Below, in pieces: positions 8,334 to 17,371 of a stretch of DNA of 64,000 nucleotides. Each line of letters opens with the position of its first letter. Position 1 is the stretch's first letter. A model generated the notes under the pieces. The model was not told where the DNA came from. It saw only the letters and a list, made by a program, of their open reading frames with translations, and searched no databases. The stretch is from CAYSLU01 sp964431965 (GTDB lineage Bacteria; Verrucomicrobiota; Kiritimatiellia; CAIKKV01; CAYSLU01): positions 1 through 64,000 of the forward strand of contig CAYSLU010000013.1 of assembly GCA_964431965.1 (NCBI GenBank), written 5' to 3'. The translations under genes were made by a program, and so were the position numbers.

Positions 8334-11300
8334 CCCCATATGACGAGCTCCGCTTCCTGCTTGCAGGCCAGGTTCCGGTTGCAGGGCATGACCCGGATTC
8401 CGTAGGCGTGCGGCCCGTTCTCCTGAACCACGTAGTCGGCGGTCAGGGTCAGCGTGCCCTTCGTGTCCGGCACCGGCCGCAGCGGGACCGACTGGGGGTA
8501 GCCGATGAAATCGCGCCCATCCGTGCGCCCGATGATCAGCTCGGCGAGCACCTCGTCCGGCTCGAGCTGGCCGGGATCGACGCGCACGACGACGGAGAAC
8601 GGCTTCCCGACGACGATGGAGTCGCCGCGCGTTCCCTTCAAGCGCACGTCGAGGATGCGCAGCGAGGAGAACCGCATCGGAATGCGGCGCTTCCAGTCGG
8701 ACGTTTCGCGGGCGAGCTTGAACCGGTCGGCGGCGACCAGCGCAGCGCGCTCCGCGGTGGGGATGTAGAGCTCGGAGAGGTACTCCTTGAGCATCCGCTC
8801 CGAGCTGAAGCGGGGGGCGAGCGTCTCGACCGCCCGCTTGCTCATGGCGACCCACTCTTGCGGGATGCCGGATGCGTCCCGGTTGAAATAGAGCCGGACG
8901 ATCGTGTCCTCGATGAGCGAGTAGAGCGACTTGCTGTCCGTCTCGAGCGAATCCTCGTCGTCCGGCGCCGGCGTCGTCGCCACCGGCCCGATCGTCCACC
9001 CGTTCGTGCCGTCGTAGCCCTCGCACCACCAGCCGTCGGAGATGCTGAGGTTGAGCACCCCGTTGACGGCGGCCTTCTGGCCGCTGGTGCCGCTGGCCTC
9101 GAGCGGGCGGCGCGGCGTGTTCAGCCACACGTCGACGCCGCGCACCATGGCCCGCGCGGCGCGCAGGTCGTAGTCCTCGATGAAGAAGATGCGGCCCTTG
9201 AAGCGGGGCTCGTTGCACACGTCCACGACCTTCTTCAGGAGCTCGATTCCCATCCGGTCCTCCGGGTGGGCCTTTCCCGCGAAGAGGATCTGCACGGGCA
9301 TGTCGTCGTCGCTCACGATGCGCTCGAGCCGCTCGAGGTCGGACAGGATCAGGTCCGCCCGCTTGTAGGGCGCGAACCGCCGCGCGAACCCGATCCAGAG
9401 CGCCGACGGGTTGATGAGGGACAGCAGCTCCTCCCGGTAGCTGCAGGACGCGCTGTACTTCGCCCAGCACCGCGTGATGTTCTCGCGGAGGAAGACCGCG
9501 AGCTTCTGCTTGAGCTCGACGCGCGTCTGCCAGAAGGCGGCGCTCGGGATGTCGCGGACGCGCTTCCATCGGTCGGTGCTGCTGATCCGGCGGGGCCAGT
9601 CGAGGCCGAGATAGGTGTTCAGCAGATCGGCCATCCGCGGGTCGATGAAGGACGGGGCGTGGATGCCGTTCGTGACGTGGGTGATCGGCACGTCGGAGTA
9701 GTGGAAGCCCTTCCACGCATCCTGCCACATGCGGCGCGAGACGAACTCGTGCATCCGGCTCACGGCGTTCCGCGCGTGGGAGAGCTTGAGGCCCATCATG
9801 GTCATGTAGAACGGCTTGTCTTCGCCGGCCTCCCGGCGCCCGAGCTCCCAGAACTGGGACCAGCTGATGCCGACGCGCTGGACGTAGCTCGCGAAGTAGT
9901 ACTCGATGATGTCCTTCGCGAAGCGCTCGTGCCCGGCCTCGACCGGGGTGTGCGTGGTGAAGGCGACGCGGGCGCGGACGGCCTCCTTGGCCTCGTCGAA
10001 GCTCAGTCCTTCATCGGCCATCATCTCGCGGATCAGCTCGAGGATGAGGAAGGCGGAGTGCCCCTCGTTCATGTGGTAGACGGAGGGGCGTATGCCGAGC
10101 TTGCGGAGCATGCGGACGCCGCCCATGCCCAGCAGGATCTCCTGCTCGATGCGCGTGCGGCGGTCGGCGCAGTAGAGCCGGGACGTGATGTGGCGGTCCT
10201 GCGGGGTGTTGCGGACGGTGTCGGTGTCCAGCAGGTAGAGCGGGACCCGGCCGACCTGGACTTCCCATATGCTGGCGTGCAGGGTGCGGCCCGGCAGGTC
10301 CAGCGTGATCTGAACGTCGTTCCCGCGGTCGTCGCGGACGACCTGGACCGGCATGTTCGAGAAGTCGCTGTCGGGGTACTCGGCGATCTGCCAGCCGGCG
10401 CGGTCGATGCGCTGGCGGAAGTAGCCCTGCCGGTAGAGCAGTCCGGCGCCGATCAGCGGGAGGTTAAGATCGCTGGACGATTTGAGGTGGTCGCCCGACA
10501 GGACGCCGAGCCCGCCGGAGTAGACGGGCAGGCACTCGTGAATGCCGTACTCGGTGGAAAAATAGGCGACCGGCGAGGACCACTTGATGCGGCCGCGGGG
10601 CTCGGCTGCCGCGCTCTGCGACTTGTCGTGCATGTACTCGTCAAACTGCTGCAGGATCTGGGCGTAGAGGGCGGTGTACCCCTCGTCCCGCGCCATTTCC
10701 TGGAGCCGGGCCGGCGAGACGGATTCGAGCATCCGGACGGGATTGTTCTCCATCGAATCCCAGAGGTGCGGGTCGAGGTGGGAGAAGAGCGAGAGCGCGC
10801 GCGGGTTCCAGGCCCACCACAGGTTGTACGCCAGCTCGCGGAGCCGGATGAGGTTCTGGGGCAGGTTCACCTCGGCTGTCACGATGCGGAAGTGGGGCTG
10901 GGACGAGCCGGTGCCGACGAAGGCGTGCTTGAGCTCTTCCTTCGGCCCGGCGATTCCCTGCGAGCGGCGGCGGGCCGCCTGCTCGAGCGCGACGTCGTAG
11001 GCGCGGCGGTAGTGCCCGTAGAAGTCCTTCCACTGGGCGTGCTCGGCCACCCGGCGGGCGGACGCCCGCCGCTGGGCGAGCTCCGCGTCGGACCAGCCGA
11101 TCACCCCGCGCAGGATTTGATGCAGCTCGCCGGCGATGGTCGGCATGTCCTTCTTCTGCCGGTCCAGCAGGATCACGCCGCCGTTCTGGCCGTCGGTGGT
11201 TTCGCGCGCCCAGAGCCCGAAGCCGGCCTGATCGGTCGTGACGGTCGGCACGGCGAACGCGGCGCTTTCGAGGGGGGTGTAGCCCCACGGCTCGTAGTAG

Positions 11301-12580
11301 GAGGGGAAGACGCCGATGTCCGCGCCGGAGATCGCCGTGTAGTAATCCATGTTGAGGGCGCCGTCGTACCCGTTCAGGAAGGCGGGCACGAAGATGACGC
11401 CGACCCGGCTGTCCGGGGCGTTGCGCAGGCCGAGCTCGCGGCATGAGTTCGTGATGGGGTCACCGGCCTCGTGGTCGAGGCGGTGGGTGGCGAGCCGGTG
11501 CATGCCGCCGGGGTGGGCGGGGTCGACGATGCTGCTGGGGATCACTTCCTTGTGGCCGGCCATGACGAGGCAGAATGCCAGCACGGGGCGATCGGGGGTC
11601 GTGTCAGCCTCCAGGCGCTGAAGCGCCTGCAGGAAGACGTCGATTCCCTTGTTGTGGAACTCATACCGGCCGGAGATGACCATGATGGTCGTGTGCGGCG
11701 GGAAGGTCTTGTCGAGGAAGCGGGCCGCGAAGTCCAGCAGGCGCTGGCGGGCGGCGAGCGCCGGCGCGCGGTCCACGCTCAGGTCCGGGATCGACCCGAG
11801 GTCGAGGCCGTTGGGAACGATGACGTCCGGGGTTCGGCCCAGAAAGCTCCGGGCCTCGGTTGCCGTGATCGCGCTGACGGTCGTGAAGCAGTCCGACTCG
11901 CGCGCCGTGGCGCACTCCATCGAGCACTTGGCCACGACGTTGAAGGCGGTGGCTTCCTTCTGCGGGGAGATGTGCTCGATGTCGCCGTAGATGTCGACGC
12001 CCGATCCAGCCAGGGCGCGGCCGAGCATGGTGGCGTGGGTCGTGAACACCGTGGCGATCTCGGGCGTGGACTTCTTCACCTGAAGGAGCGCGGCGCCGCA
12101 CATCCACTCGTGCACGTGCGCGATGGCCTCCCCGCCGTGGGGTGCGACGACCACGTTGTAGATCGTCTCGATCACCTCGCCGCAGGCGTGGCCGAACATG
12201 ACCGGTTCGATGTAGTCCCACTGGCCCGCGATGGAGTCGATCCCGTAGTCCTCCCACAGCTGGTAGAGGAGCTGCTCCTTGTTGTACTTCCGCCCGAAGT
12301 CGATCAGGATGGCCTTCGGGTTGCCGGGGATGCGCCACCGGCCGAAGCGGCACGGAATCTCCTTGATCGCCGTGGCCTCGCGCACGCGCTGCCAGCACTC
12401 CTCGTCGGTCTCCTCGAACTCCGCGTTGGTCTTGAGGTCGGGGCCGAGCACGTAGTAGTTCTCGCCGAAGGTATCGGCGGCCGTGCGGGCCTTGCTCTGC
12501 AGGACCGTGTAGATCCCGCCGACCTTGTTGCAGACTTCCCAGCTCACCTCGAAGAGGTATCGGTTCGGTTTCGGCTCCAT
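8330..12580 (-). CDS. Glycogen synthase (GT3-type)-alpha-glucan phosphorylase fusion
   Basis: A 1,416-residue two-enzyme fusion. Residues 1 to about 560 form a GT3-like glycogen synthase: EVCNKVGGIYTVLQSKA at the N terminus, HVHEWMCGAAL, VISGRYEFHNKGIDVF, and the catalytic-site YEPWGYTPLES. From about 590 comes a DUF3417-type N-terminal segment (ELAYNLWWAWNP), then a GT35 short-type alpha-glucan phosphorylase with VYHMNEGHSAF, FTTHTPVEAGHE, FARRFAPYKRA and the pyridoxal-phosphate site EASGTSGQKAAVNG (Lys near 1169). A C-terminal extension of about 130 residues looks beta-rich. Synthesis and phosphorolysis of glycogen are thus combined in one chain. It is 3 nt after GH57 and overlaps the beta-CASP gene. 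The frame is open throughout, so the fusion appears genuine. Confidence 0.92.
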   Translation of the reverse strand: MEPKPNRYLFEVSWEVCNKVGGIYTVLQSKARTAADTFGENYYVLGPDLKTNAEFEETDEECWQRVREATAIKEIPCRFGRWRIPGNPKAILIDFGRKYNKEQLLYQLWEDYGIDSIAGQWDYIEPVMFGHACGEVIETIYNVVVAPHGGEAIAHVHEWMCGAALLQVKKSTPEIATVFTTHATMLGRALAGSGVDIYGDIEHISPQKEATAFNVVAKCSMECATARESDCFTTVSAITATEARSFLGRTPDVIVPNGLDLGSIPDLSVDRAPALAARQRLLDFAARFLDKTFPPHTTIMVISGRYEFHNKGIDVFLQALQRLEADTTPDRPVLAFCLVMAGHKEVIPSSIVDPAHPGGMHRLATHRLDHEAGDPITNSCRELGLRNAPDSRVGVIFVPAFLNGYDGALNMDYYTAISGADIGVFPSYYEPWGYTPLESAAFAVPTVTTDQAGFGLWARETTDGQNGGVILLDRQKKDMPTIAGELHQILRGVIGWSDAELAQRRASARRVAEHAQWKDFYGHYRRAYDVALEQAARRRSQGIAGPKEELKHAFVGTGSSQPHFRIVTAEVNLPQNLIRLRELAYNLWWAWNPRALSLFSHLDPHLWDSMENNPVRMLESVSPARLQEMARDEGYTALYAQILQQFDEYMHDKSQSAAAEPRGRIKWSSPVAYFSTEYGIHECLPVYSGGLGVLSGDHLKSSSDLNLPLIGAGLLYRQGYFRQRIDRAGWQIAEYPDSDFSNMPVQVVRDDRGNDVQITLDLPGRTLHASIWEVQVGRVPLYLLDTDTVRNTPQDRHITSRLYCADRRTRIEQEILLGMGGVRMLRKLGIRPSVYHMNEGHSAFLILELIREMMADEGLSFDEAKEAVRARVAFTTHTPVEAGHERFAKDIIEYYFASYVQRVGISWSQFWELGRREAGEDKPFYMTMMGLKLSHARNAVSRMHEFVSRRMWQDAWKGFHYSDVPITHVTNGIHAPSFIDPRMADLLNTYLGLDWPRRISSTDRWKRVRDIPSAAFWQTRVELKQKLAVFLRENITRCWAKYSASCSYREELLSLINPSALWIGFARRFAPYKRADLILSDLERLERIVSDDDMPVQILFAGKAHPEDRMGIELLKKVVDVCNEPRFKGRIFFIEDYDLRAARAMVRGVDVWLNTPRRPLEASGTSGQKAAVNGVLNLSISDGWWCEGYDGTNGWTIGPVATTPAPDDEDSLETDSKSLYSLIEDTIVRLYFNRDASGIPQEWVAMSKRAVETLAPRFSSERMLKEYLSELYIPTAERAALVAADRFKLARETSDWKRRIPMRFSSLRILDVRLKGTRGDSIVVGKPFSVVVRVDPGQLEPDEVLAELIIGRTDGRDFIGYPQSVPLRPVPDTKGTLTLTADYVVQENGPHAYGIRVMPCNRNLACKQEAELVIWG

Positions 12581-12583
12581 GGC

Positions 12584-13777
12584 TCAGGCTCCCTTCGGCT
12601 GCTCGACCCGGTTGGCGAAGTCGGCCAGCACGTTCATGTATGTGATGTAGGCATCGTACGGCGAGGCGTACGGGTTGAAGTACTTGTGCACGTCTCCGTC
12701 CGCGAACCACTTGGTGCACATGTAGTAGAAGTGGTCCGACGTCTGCAGCAGGCGCCACGTCCGGAGGAGCTCGGGGTCGCGGCGGCGCTTGACGGCGCGC
12801 TCCATCTTGTAGAGCGCGGCCGCGGCGTCGTTCTGCATGTTGTTGCCGAGCCAGGCCGTGAGGTCGCGCTCGACGTCCGCCCAGGAAACGAAATGCGGAA
12901 CGTCGATCTGGGCGACGGGCGCGTAGGAGGAGGCCACTTCCGCGGGTGTCTGGAACCGGAAGTCGGGGTGCTTGAGCACCTCGCGGGGGATGACGCGGAG
13001 GAAGTCGAAGATGCCGGTCTCGCTCCACTGGTGCTCGCCGAAGGTCTCGTAGTCCATGAAGAGATTGATGGTCTCGCCGGCGGCGTTGATCTGGTGGATC
13101 CAGGCGGCGAACTTCTCGGCCGTGAGGGGGTACTCGGACCACTCGCGGTTGGAGAAGCGGAAGGCGATGTCGTCCGACAGCCGGTAGTTCTTGAGCAGGC
13201 ACTTGATGCGCGTGCAGCCGGCGGGCTGGTAGACGTAGTTCGGGCTGCGCCACCCCAGGATGTGGTCGGCGCCCTCGGCCAAGATGGCCTGGTAGCCCAT
13301 GGCTTCGACCGCGCGGGCCACGTCGTTGTTGTAGATCAGCTCCGTGTTGCGGAACGTGCGGGCCGTGTGCCCGAAGAGCGCCTTCACCCGCTGCCGGTGC
13401 TGCAGGACCTGCTGCTTGAACTCGGCGGGCGAGTGCAGGAACGCCAGCGAGTGGTAGTAGGTCTCGTTGAGGAATTCGACGCAGCCGGTGTCGGCGAGGC
13501 GCCGGAAGCTGTCCAGAACGGCCGGGTTGTACTTCTCGAACTGGTCGAGGGCGACGCCGCTGATGGAGAAGGAGAACCGGAACTCGCCCCGGAACTCGCG
13601 GGCGAGCTCGAGCAGGAGCGCGTTGGCGGGGAGGTAGCACTTCGTGGCCACCTTGTTCAGGATGTCGCGGTTCTTCTCCTCGTCCTCGTAGGCGTGCGAG
13701 CGGCCGATGTCGAAGAAGCTGTAGCGCCGCAGCCGGAACGGCTGGTGCACCTGGAAGTAAAAGCACAGTGACGGCAT
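12584..13777 (-). CDS. Glycoside hydrolase family 57 protein (alpha-amylase-like)
   Basis: A 397-residue GH57 enzyme acting on alpha-glucans, probably in cytoplasmic glycogen or maltodextrin turnover. The start MPSLCFYFQVHQPFRLRRY is the conserved region I His motif. The likely nucleophile Glu is in RNTELIYNND near residue 145, and the acid/base Asp in LFMDYETFGEHQW near 242. It starts at an ATG with GGAGG 5 to 9 nt upstream. It sits between the GT4 enzyme (45-nt gap) and the synthase-phosphorylase fusion. The family contains amylases, branching enzymes and amylopullulanases; this short form is closest to the alpha-amylase-annotated type, and activity is not certain. Confidence 0.9.
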   Translation of the reverse strand: MPSLCFYFQVHQPFRLRRYSFFDIGRSHAYEDEEKNRDILNKVATKCYLPANALLLELAREFRGEFRFSFSISGVALDQFEKYNPAVLDSFRRLADTGCVEFLNETYYHSLAFLHSPAEFKQQVLQHRQRVKALFGHTARTFRNTELIYNNDVARAVEAMGYQAILAEGADHILGWRSPNYVYQPAGCTRIKCLLKNYRLSDDIAFRFSNREWSEYPLTAEKFAAWIHQINAAGETINLFMDYETFGEHQWSETGIFDFLRVIPREVLKHPDFRFQTPAEVASSYAPVAQIDVPHFVSWADVERDLTAWLGNNMQNDAAAALYKMERAVKRRRDPELLRTWRLLQTSDHFYYMCTKWFADGDVHKYFNPYASPYDAYITYMNVLADFANRVEQPKGA

Positions 13778-13822
13778 GATCGCCTCCGTTGTCCGGCCCC
13801 TTCGGGCGTTCCCCCTCGCGCC

Positions 13823-15112
13823 TCAGCGCGTGATTCGCTCGTAGATCGACAGGACCGCGTCCGCCGCGGCCGCCCATCGGATGGACCGCAGCTCCTGGCG
13901 GCCGTTCCGCACCACCTCCCGCGCCAGAACGGGATACCGAAGGAGGGCGGCGATCTTCCCCGCCATCTCATCGATGTCCCAGAAGTCGACCTGCAGCGCG
14001 TGCTTGAGCACCTCGGCCACTCCGGCCTGGCGGGACACGATCACCGGAACGTCGTAGAGCATGGCCTCGAGCGGCGCGATTCCGAACGGCTCGGACACGC
14101 TCGGCATGACATAGACGTCGCTCATCGCGTACATCCGCTCGACATCGTCCGCCCCCAGGAAGCCGGTGAAGTGGAACGCGCTCCCGATCCGCAGCTGGGC
14201 GACGCGGTCCACCATCCGCGGCAGCATGTCGCCGCTGCCCGCCATCACAAACGTGACGTCGGGGAGGCTGTGGAGGACGCGCGCGGCGGCCTCGACGAAG
14301 TAGTCCGGGCCCTTCTGGAACGTGACGCGGCCGAGGAAGAGCACGATGCGGCGCCCGTGCTCCTTCCGGACATGGTACACGGCGCCGGCCCGGCGGCGGG
14401 AGACGGCGTTGTGCACGACGGAGACCTTCTCGGGCGCGATTCCGTACCGGCTCAGGATGAGGCCGCGCGTGTAGTGGCTGACGGCGACGACGTGGTCCGC
14501 CGTCTCCATGGCCAGCTTCTCGATGGCGTAGACGTCGCGGTTGATGTTTTCCCCGCTGCGGTCGAACTCCAGGGCGTGCGCGTGGTACACGAGGGGCTTG
14601 CCGGAGAGCTTCCGCGCGCGGATGCCAGCCAGCGCGGTCATCCAGTCGTGCGCGTGGATGACATCAAAGCGCTCCCGCAGGGAGAGGGCGCCGGCCACCT
14701 CGCTGTAGCGGATGACCTCCGACAGGAGGTTCGGCCCGTAGTCGCCGCCCATGTCGATCACGCTCTCGTGATGCCGGGGCTCCGGTCCGGACTCGCGCTC
14801 CCACTCGCGCCGGCGGAGCAGGGCCCGGTACTCGGGCTCGTTCAGGTAGGGCCGCAGCAGGGAGTCGACGCAGCGGACCTCCTCTTCGAGGAGGAATCGC
14901 TCGAGGCGCCGACGGCCATGGGCCACGCGCAGCGGGACGTGGGCGGCCGAGATCAGGTGCACGTGCGAGTCGGCCGGGCCGCGGGCGCGGGGGATGACGA
15001 ACAGGATCTCGGCGCCCCGTTGCCGCATGGCCATGGTCAGCCCGTGGCAGGCCGTTCCCAGACCGCCGCTGATGTGCGGCGGGAACTCCCAGCCAAACAT
15101 GAGGACGCGCAT
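13823..15112 (-). CDS. Glycosyltransferase family 4, glycogen-synthase-like
   Basis: A 429-residue GT-B fold glycosyltransferase. The N terminus MRVLMFGWEFPPHISGGLG is typical of GT4/GT5 enzymes found next to GH57 and debranching enzymes. HAHDWMTALAG, VVAVSHYTRG, VLFLGRVTFQKGPDYFVEAA and the C-terminal EPFGIAPLEAML (E-x7-E) are visible. It probably transfers glucose onto an alpha-glucan or makes a maltosyl primer, in parallel with the GT3 domain of the downstream fusion. It starts at ATG 15112 with GGGAGG upstream, 3 nt after the debranching enzyme stop, so the operon is continuous. Confidence 0.88.
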   Translation of the reverse strand: MRVLMFGWEFPPHISGGLGTACHGLTMAMRQRGAEILFVIPRARGPADSHVHLISAAHVPLRVAHGRRRLERFLLEEEVRCVDSLLRPYLNEPEYRALLRRREWERESGPEPRHHESVIDMGGDYGPNLLSEVIRYSEVAGALSLRERFDVIHAHDWMTALAGIRARKLSGKPLVYHAHALEFDRSGENINRDVYAIEKLAMETADHVVAVSHYTRGLILSRYGIAPEKVSVVHNAVSRRRAGAVYHVRKEHGRRIVLFLGRVTFQKGPDYFVEAAARVLHSLPDVTFVMAGSGDMLPRMVDRVAQLRIGSAFHFTGFLGADDVERMYAMSDVYVMPSVSEPFGIAPLEAMLYDVPVIVSRQAGVAEVLKHALQVDFWDIDEMAGKIAALLRYPVLAREVVRNGRQELRSIRWAAAADAVLSIYERITR

Positions 15113-15115
15113 GCT

Positions 15116-17113
15116 TCAGCCTCCCTTCCGCCGCGAAGGGCTGTCCAGCACCTTCAGCAGGCGCAGGATCTCGGCGACGCTCCACGCCTGCGCGATGCAG
15201 CCGTTCGGCCGGTGCGGAGGGTCGCCGTCGAACACCTCCGAGATGCTGCCCAGCCCGGCGTCCGAGAGGTGGTTGTCCAGGAGGGGGGCGATCGACCGGC
15301 GCAGGAAGGCGACGGCCTCCGACCGGTTGCGCGACACCCGCAGCATCGCGTCGCCGAAGTGGCCGAGCAGCCAGGGCCACGCCGTGCCCTGATGATAGGA
15401 TCGGTCGCGCTCCTCGGGGCTCCCGGCGTAGCGCCCGCGGTAGCGGGGATCGGTCGGCGAGAGGGTGCGCAGCCCGAAGGGGGTCAGCAGGTCGTCGCGG
15501 ACGCGGCGGACCACCGCCGTGGCCTGGTCGGGCTCCAGCGGCGAATGCGGCAGCGACACGGCGAACACCTGGTTCGGGCGTACCGACGCGTCGAGGCGCG
15601 CGCCGTCATGCACGTCTCCGAGGCAGCCGCCGGCGGCGTACCAGAACATCGCCCGGAAGGCGGCGGCGATCTGCTCCGGCGGGGCCGGCGGGGCAAAGCC
15701 CGAGTCGCCGAACGTGCGGGCGAGCGCGACGGCTTCGCAGACGGCGTTGTACCAGAGGGCGTTGACTTCGACCGGGAACCCGTGCCGGGGGGTGACGGGG
15801 CGGCCGTTCAGGCGCGCGTCCATCCACGTCAGCTGGGTGTCGGCGTCGCCGGCGCGCAGCAGCCCGCTCGGCGCCATGCCGATCCCGAAGTCCGTTCCGC
15901 GGGCGAACGCCGCGAGGATGCGCTTCATCGCCGGCCACAGCCCGTCGCGGACCACGGCGTCCGAGCCGCCATACCGTCGCAGTTGCTGGACGGCCCAGAA
16001 GAGCCATAGCGAGGCGTCGACCGAGTTGTAGGCGGCGCGGCCGTCGGATCCGATGCAGTTCGGGATGAGCCCCTTGTGCTCGCGTGCGGCCATGGCCAGC
16101 AGGATGGCCGCTCCCTCGTCTGCCCGGCCGCGACAGAAGGTCAGGCCCGGCAGCGATATGAGCGTGTCGCGGCCCCACGAGCCGAACCAGGGATAGCCGG
16201 CGACCACGGCCGGCTCGCCGCCCGGCCAGCGGACCAGAAAATCATCGGCCTGGTGGGCCAGCCGGACGGCGGGCGATTCCCCGCTTCTGGCGGCACGCGC
16301 GGTGGCGCGGGCGGCGGGCGGGGGGGTGGCGCGCCGGGAAGCCTCCCGCTTCCAGAGGTCCAGCGGCGAGGCGGACGGATCGGACGTGGAGGCGCGCAGC
16401 ACGAGCACGCGCCCGGTTCGCAGCGGGAACTCGAACACGCCGGGCTGGAAGAGGTCTTCCCGGCCCGGGTAGCCGCGCTGCTCGTCGGTCACGTACTCGA
16501 ACTGCCGGTACCAGAGCGGAGACGGCGAGAAGCCGGGCCGGATGTTCGTCGTGAGGCACAGGGGCGGCATGCCATTGTACGGCTGGATCTTGAACCCATT
16601 CTCGATGGGGAACGTCCGGACCTGGAGAAAGATGTTTTCGCTCGTCAGCGCATCGGCGGCCCGGAAGGCGAGCAGGGGGCGGATCTGGATCGAGAACGGC
16701 GCGTCGGCGCGCTCGACGAAGTACCGGACGAGAACGGTGTTTTCGCCGTGAACCATCATCACGCTCTTGTGGATTCGGATGCCGCCGACGCGGTAGACGG
16801 CGTGCGGCCCGTGATCCAGGCGGAACTCCTCCAGGTGGCGGTGGCCGTGCGGGTGGAACACGCCGGGGAACTTGTGGCAGGAGAGGGGGAACTCGCGCCC
16901 CTGGGCCACCAGGGTCTCGTCGATGCCGGAGAGCAGCACGAAGCGGCCGGGCGGCGTGTCCAGGCTGGCGACCAGGTACCCGTGGTATCGGCGGGTGTGG
17001 CACGAGACGACGGTGCTGGACGCGTAGCCGCCCAGGCCGTTCGTATCCAGCCATTCGAGCTCCAGGGCTTCCCGAAGGTTCTGGCTGTGCTCGTGCGTGA
17101 ATCTGATTTCCAT
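15116..17113 (-). CDS. Amylo-alpha-1,6-glucosidase (glycogen debranching enzyme)
   Basis: A 665-residue protein with the bacterial-type GDE_N domain (WLDTNGLGGYASST near residue 20) and a GDE_C (alpha/alpha)6 barrel. Catalytic-region signatures are WFGSWGRDTLISLPG, DTQLTWMDAR, VEVNALWYNA, YHQGTAWPWLLG and SEVFDGDPPHRPNGCIAQAWS. It removes alpha-1,6 branch residues from glycogen. It is the first gene of the five-gene minus operon, so the promoter should lie in 17114-17371, where a direct repeat and hairpins are found. Residues 275-295 form an Ala/Arg-rich linker of low complexity. The start ATG at 17113 has only a weak ribosome binding site. Confidence 0.92.
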   Translation of the reverse strand: MEIRFTHEHSQNLREALELEWLDTNGLGGYASSTVVSCHTRRYHGYLVASLDTPPGRFVLLSGIDETLVAQGREFPLSCHKFPGVFHPHGHRHLEEFRLDHGPHAVYRVGGIRIHKSVMMVHGENTVLVRYFVERADAPFSIQIRPLLAFRAADALTSENIFLQVRTFPIENGFKIQPYNGMPPLCLTTNIRPGFSPSPLWYRQFEYVTDEQRGYPGREDLFQPGVFEFPLRTGRVLVLRASTSDPSASPLDLWKREASRRATPPPAARATARAARSGESPAVRLAHQADDFLVRWPGGEPAVVAGYPWFGSWGRDTLISLPGLTFCRGRADEGAAILLAMAAREHKGLIPNCIGSDGRAAYNSVDASLWLFWAVQQLRRYGGSDAVVRDGLWPAMKRILAAFARGTDFGIGMAPSGLLRAGDADTQLTWMDARLNGRPVTPRHGFPVEVNALWYNAVCEAVALARTFGDSGFAPPAPPEQIAAAFRAMFWYAAGGCLGDVHDGARLDASVRPNQVFAVSLPHSPLEPDQATAVVRRVRDDLLTPFGLRTLSPTDPRYRGRYAGSPEERDRSYHQGTAWPWLLGHFGDAMLRVSRNRSEAVAFLRRSIAPLLDNHLSDAGLGSISEVFDGDPPHRPNGCIAQAWSVAEILRLLKVLDSPSRRKGG

Positions 17114-17186
17114 CGTCTCGCCACTCCGCTTTACGCTCGAACGCTGTGAGCGGCGACATGGTACATGCGTTTTCCCGGGGGTTCAC

Positions 17187-17210
17187 GCAAAAAGCGACAG
17201 CAAAAAGCGA
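17187..17210. promoter_or_regulatory. 11-bp direct repeat upstream of the glycogen operon
   Basis: GCAAAAAGCGA occurs at 17187-17197 and again at 17200-17210, a 13-bp period, about 75 bp upstream of the debranching enzyme start. It is unusually A-rich for this region, so it could be an operator or part of the promoter. No regulator is assigned. Confidence 0.3.
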
Positions 17211-17246
17211 ACCGCCGCGTGATGGGCCGGTGACGCGAGGGGGACG

Positions 17247-17324
17247 GAGCCCGAACCGGCCGGGCACGGCCGGCTCCAAGGAACCCGCTTCGCTTCGTCC
17301 CGTGGAGACGGCGGTCTCCGCCGT
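17247..17324 (-). terminator. Two hairpins at the end of the signalling operon
   Basis: CCGGCCG (17256-17262) pairs with CGGCCGG (17267-17273), extended by GAGCC/GGCTC. ACGGCGG (17308-17314) pairs with CCGCCGT (17318-17324) around a TCT loop. They lie between the tandem-receiver stop (17372) and the glycogen operon start (17113), both on the minus strand. No U-tract is seen, so this is a candidate terminator or structured leader only. Confidence 0.35.
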
Positions 17325-17371
17325 TCCGACCCTCCCGTCACGGACGCCTTACACCGCCGCGGGCGGCCGGC

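Noticed and set aside
8408..11446. Long open frame (1,012 codons) on the plus strand opposite the glycogen synthase-phosphorylase gene
   Set aside because: It is a shadow of the real gene in high-GC DNA; its translation is low complexity with no family features.
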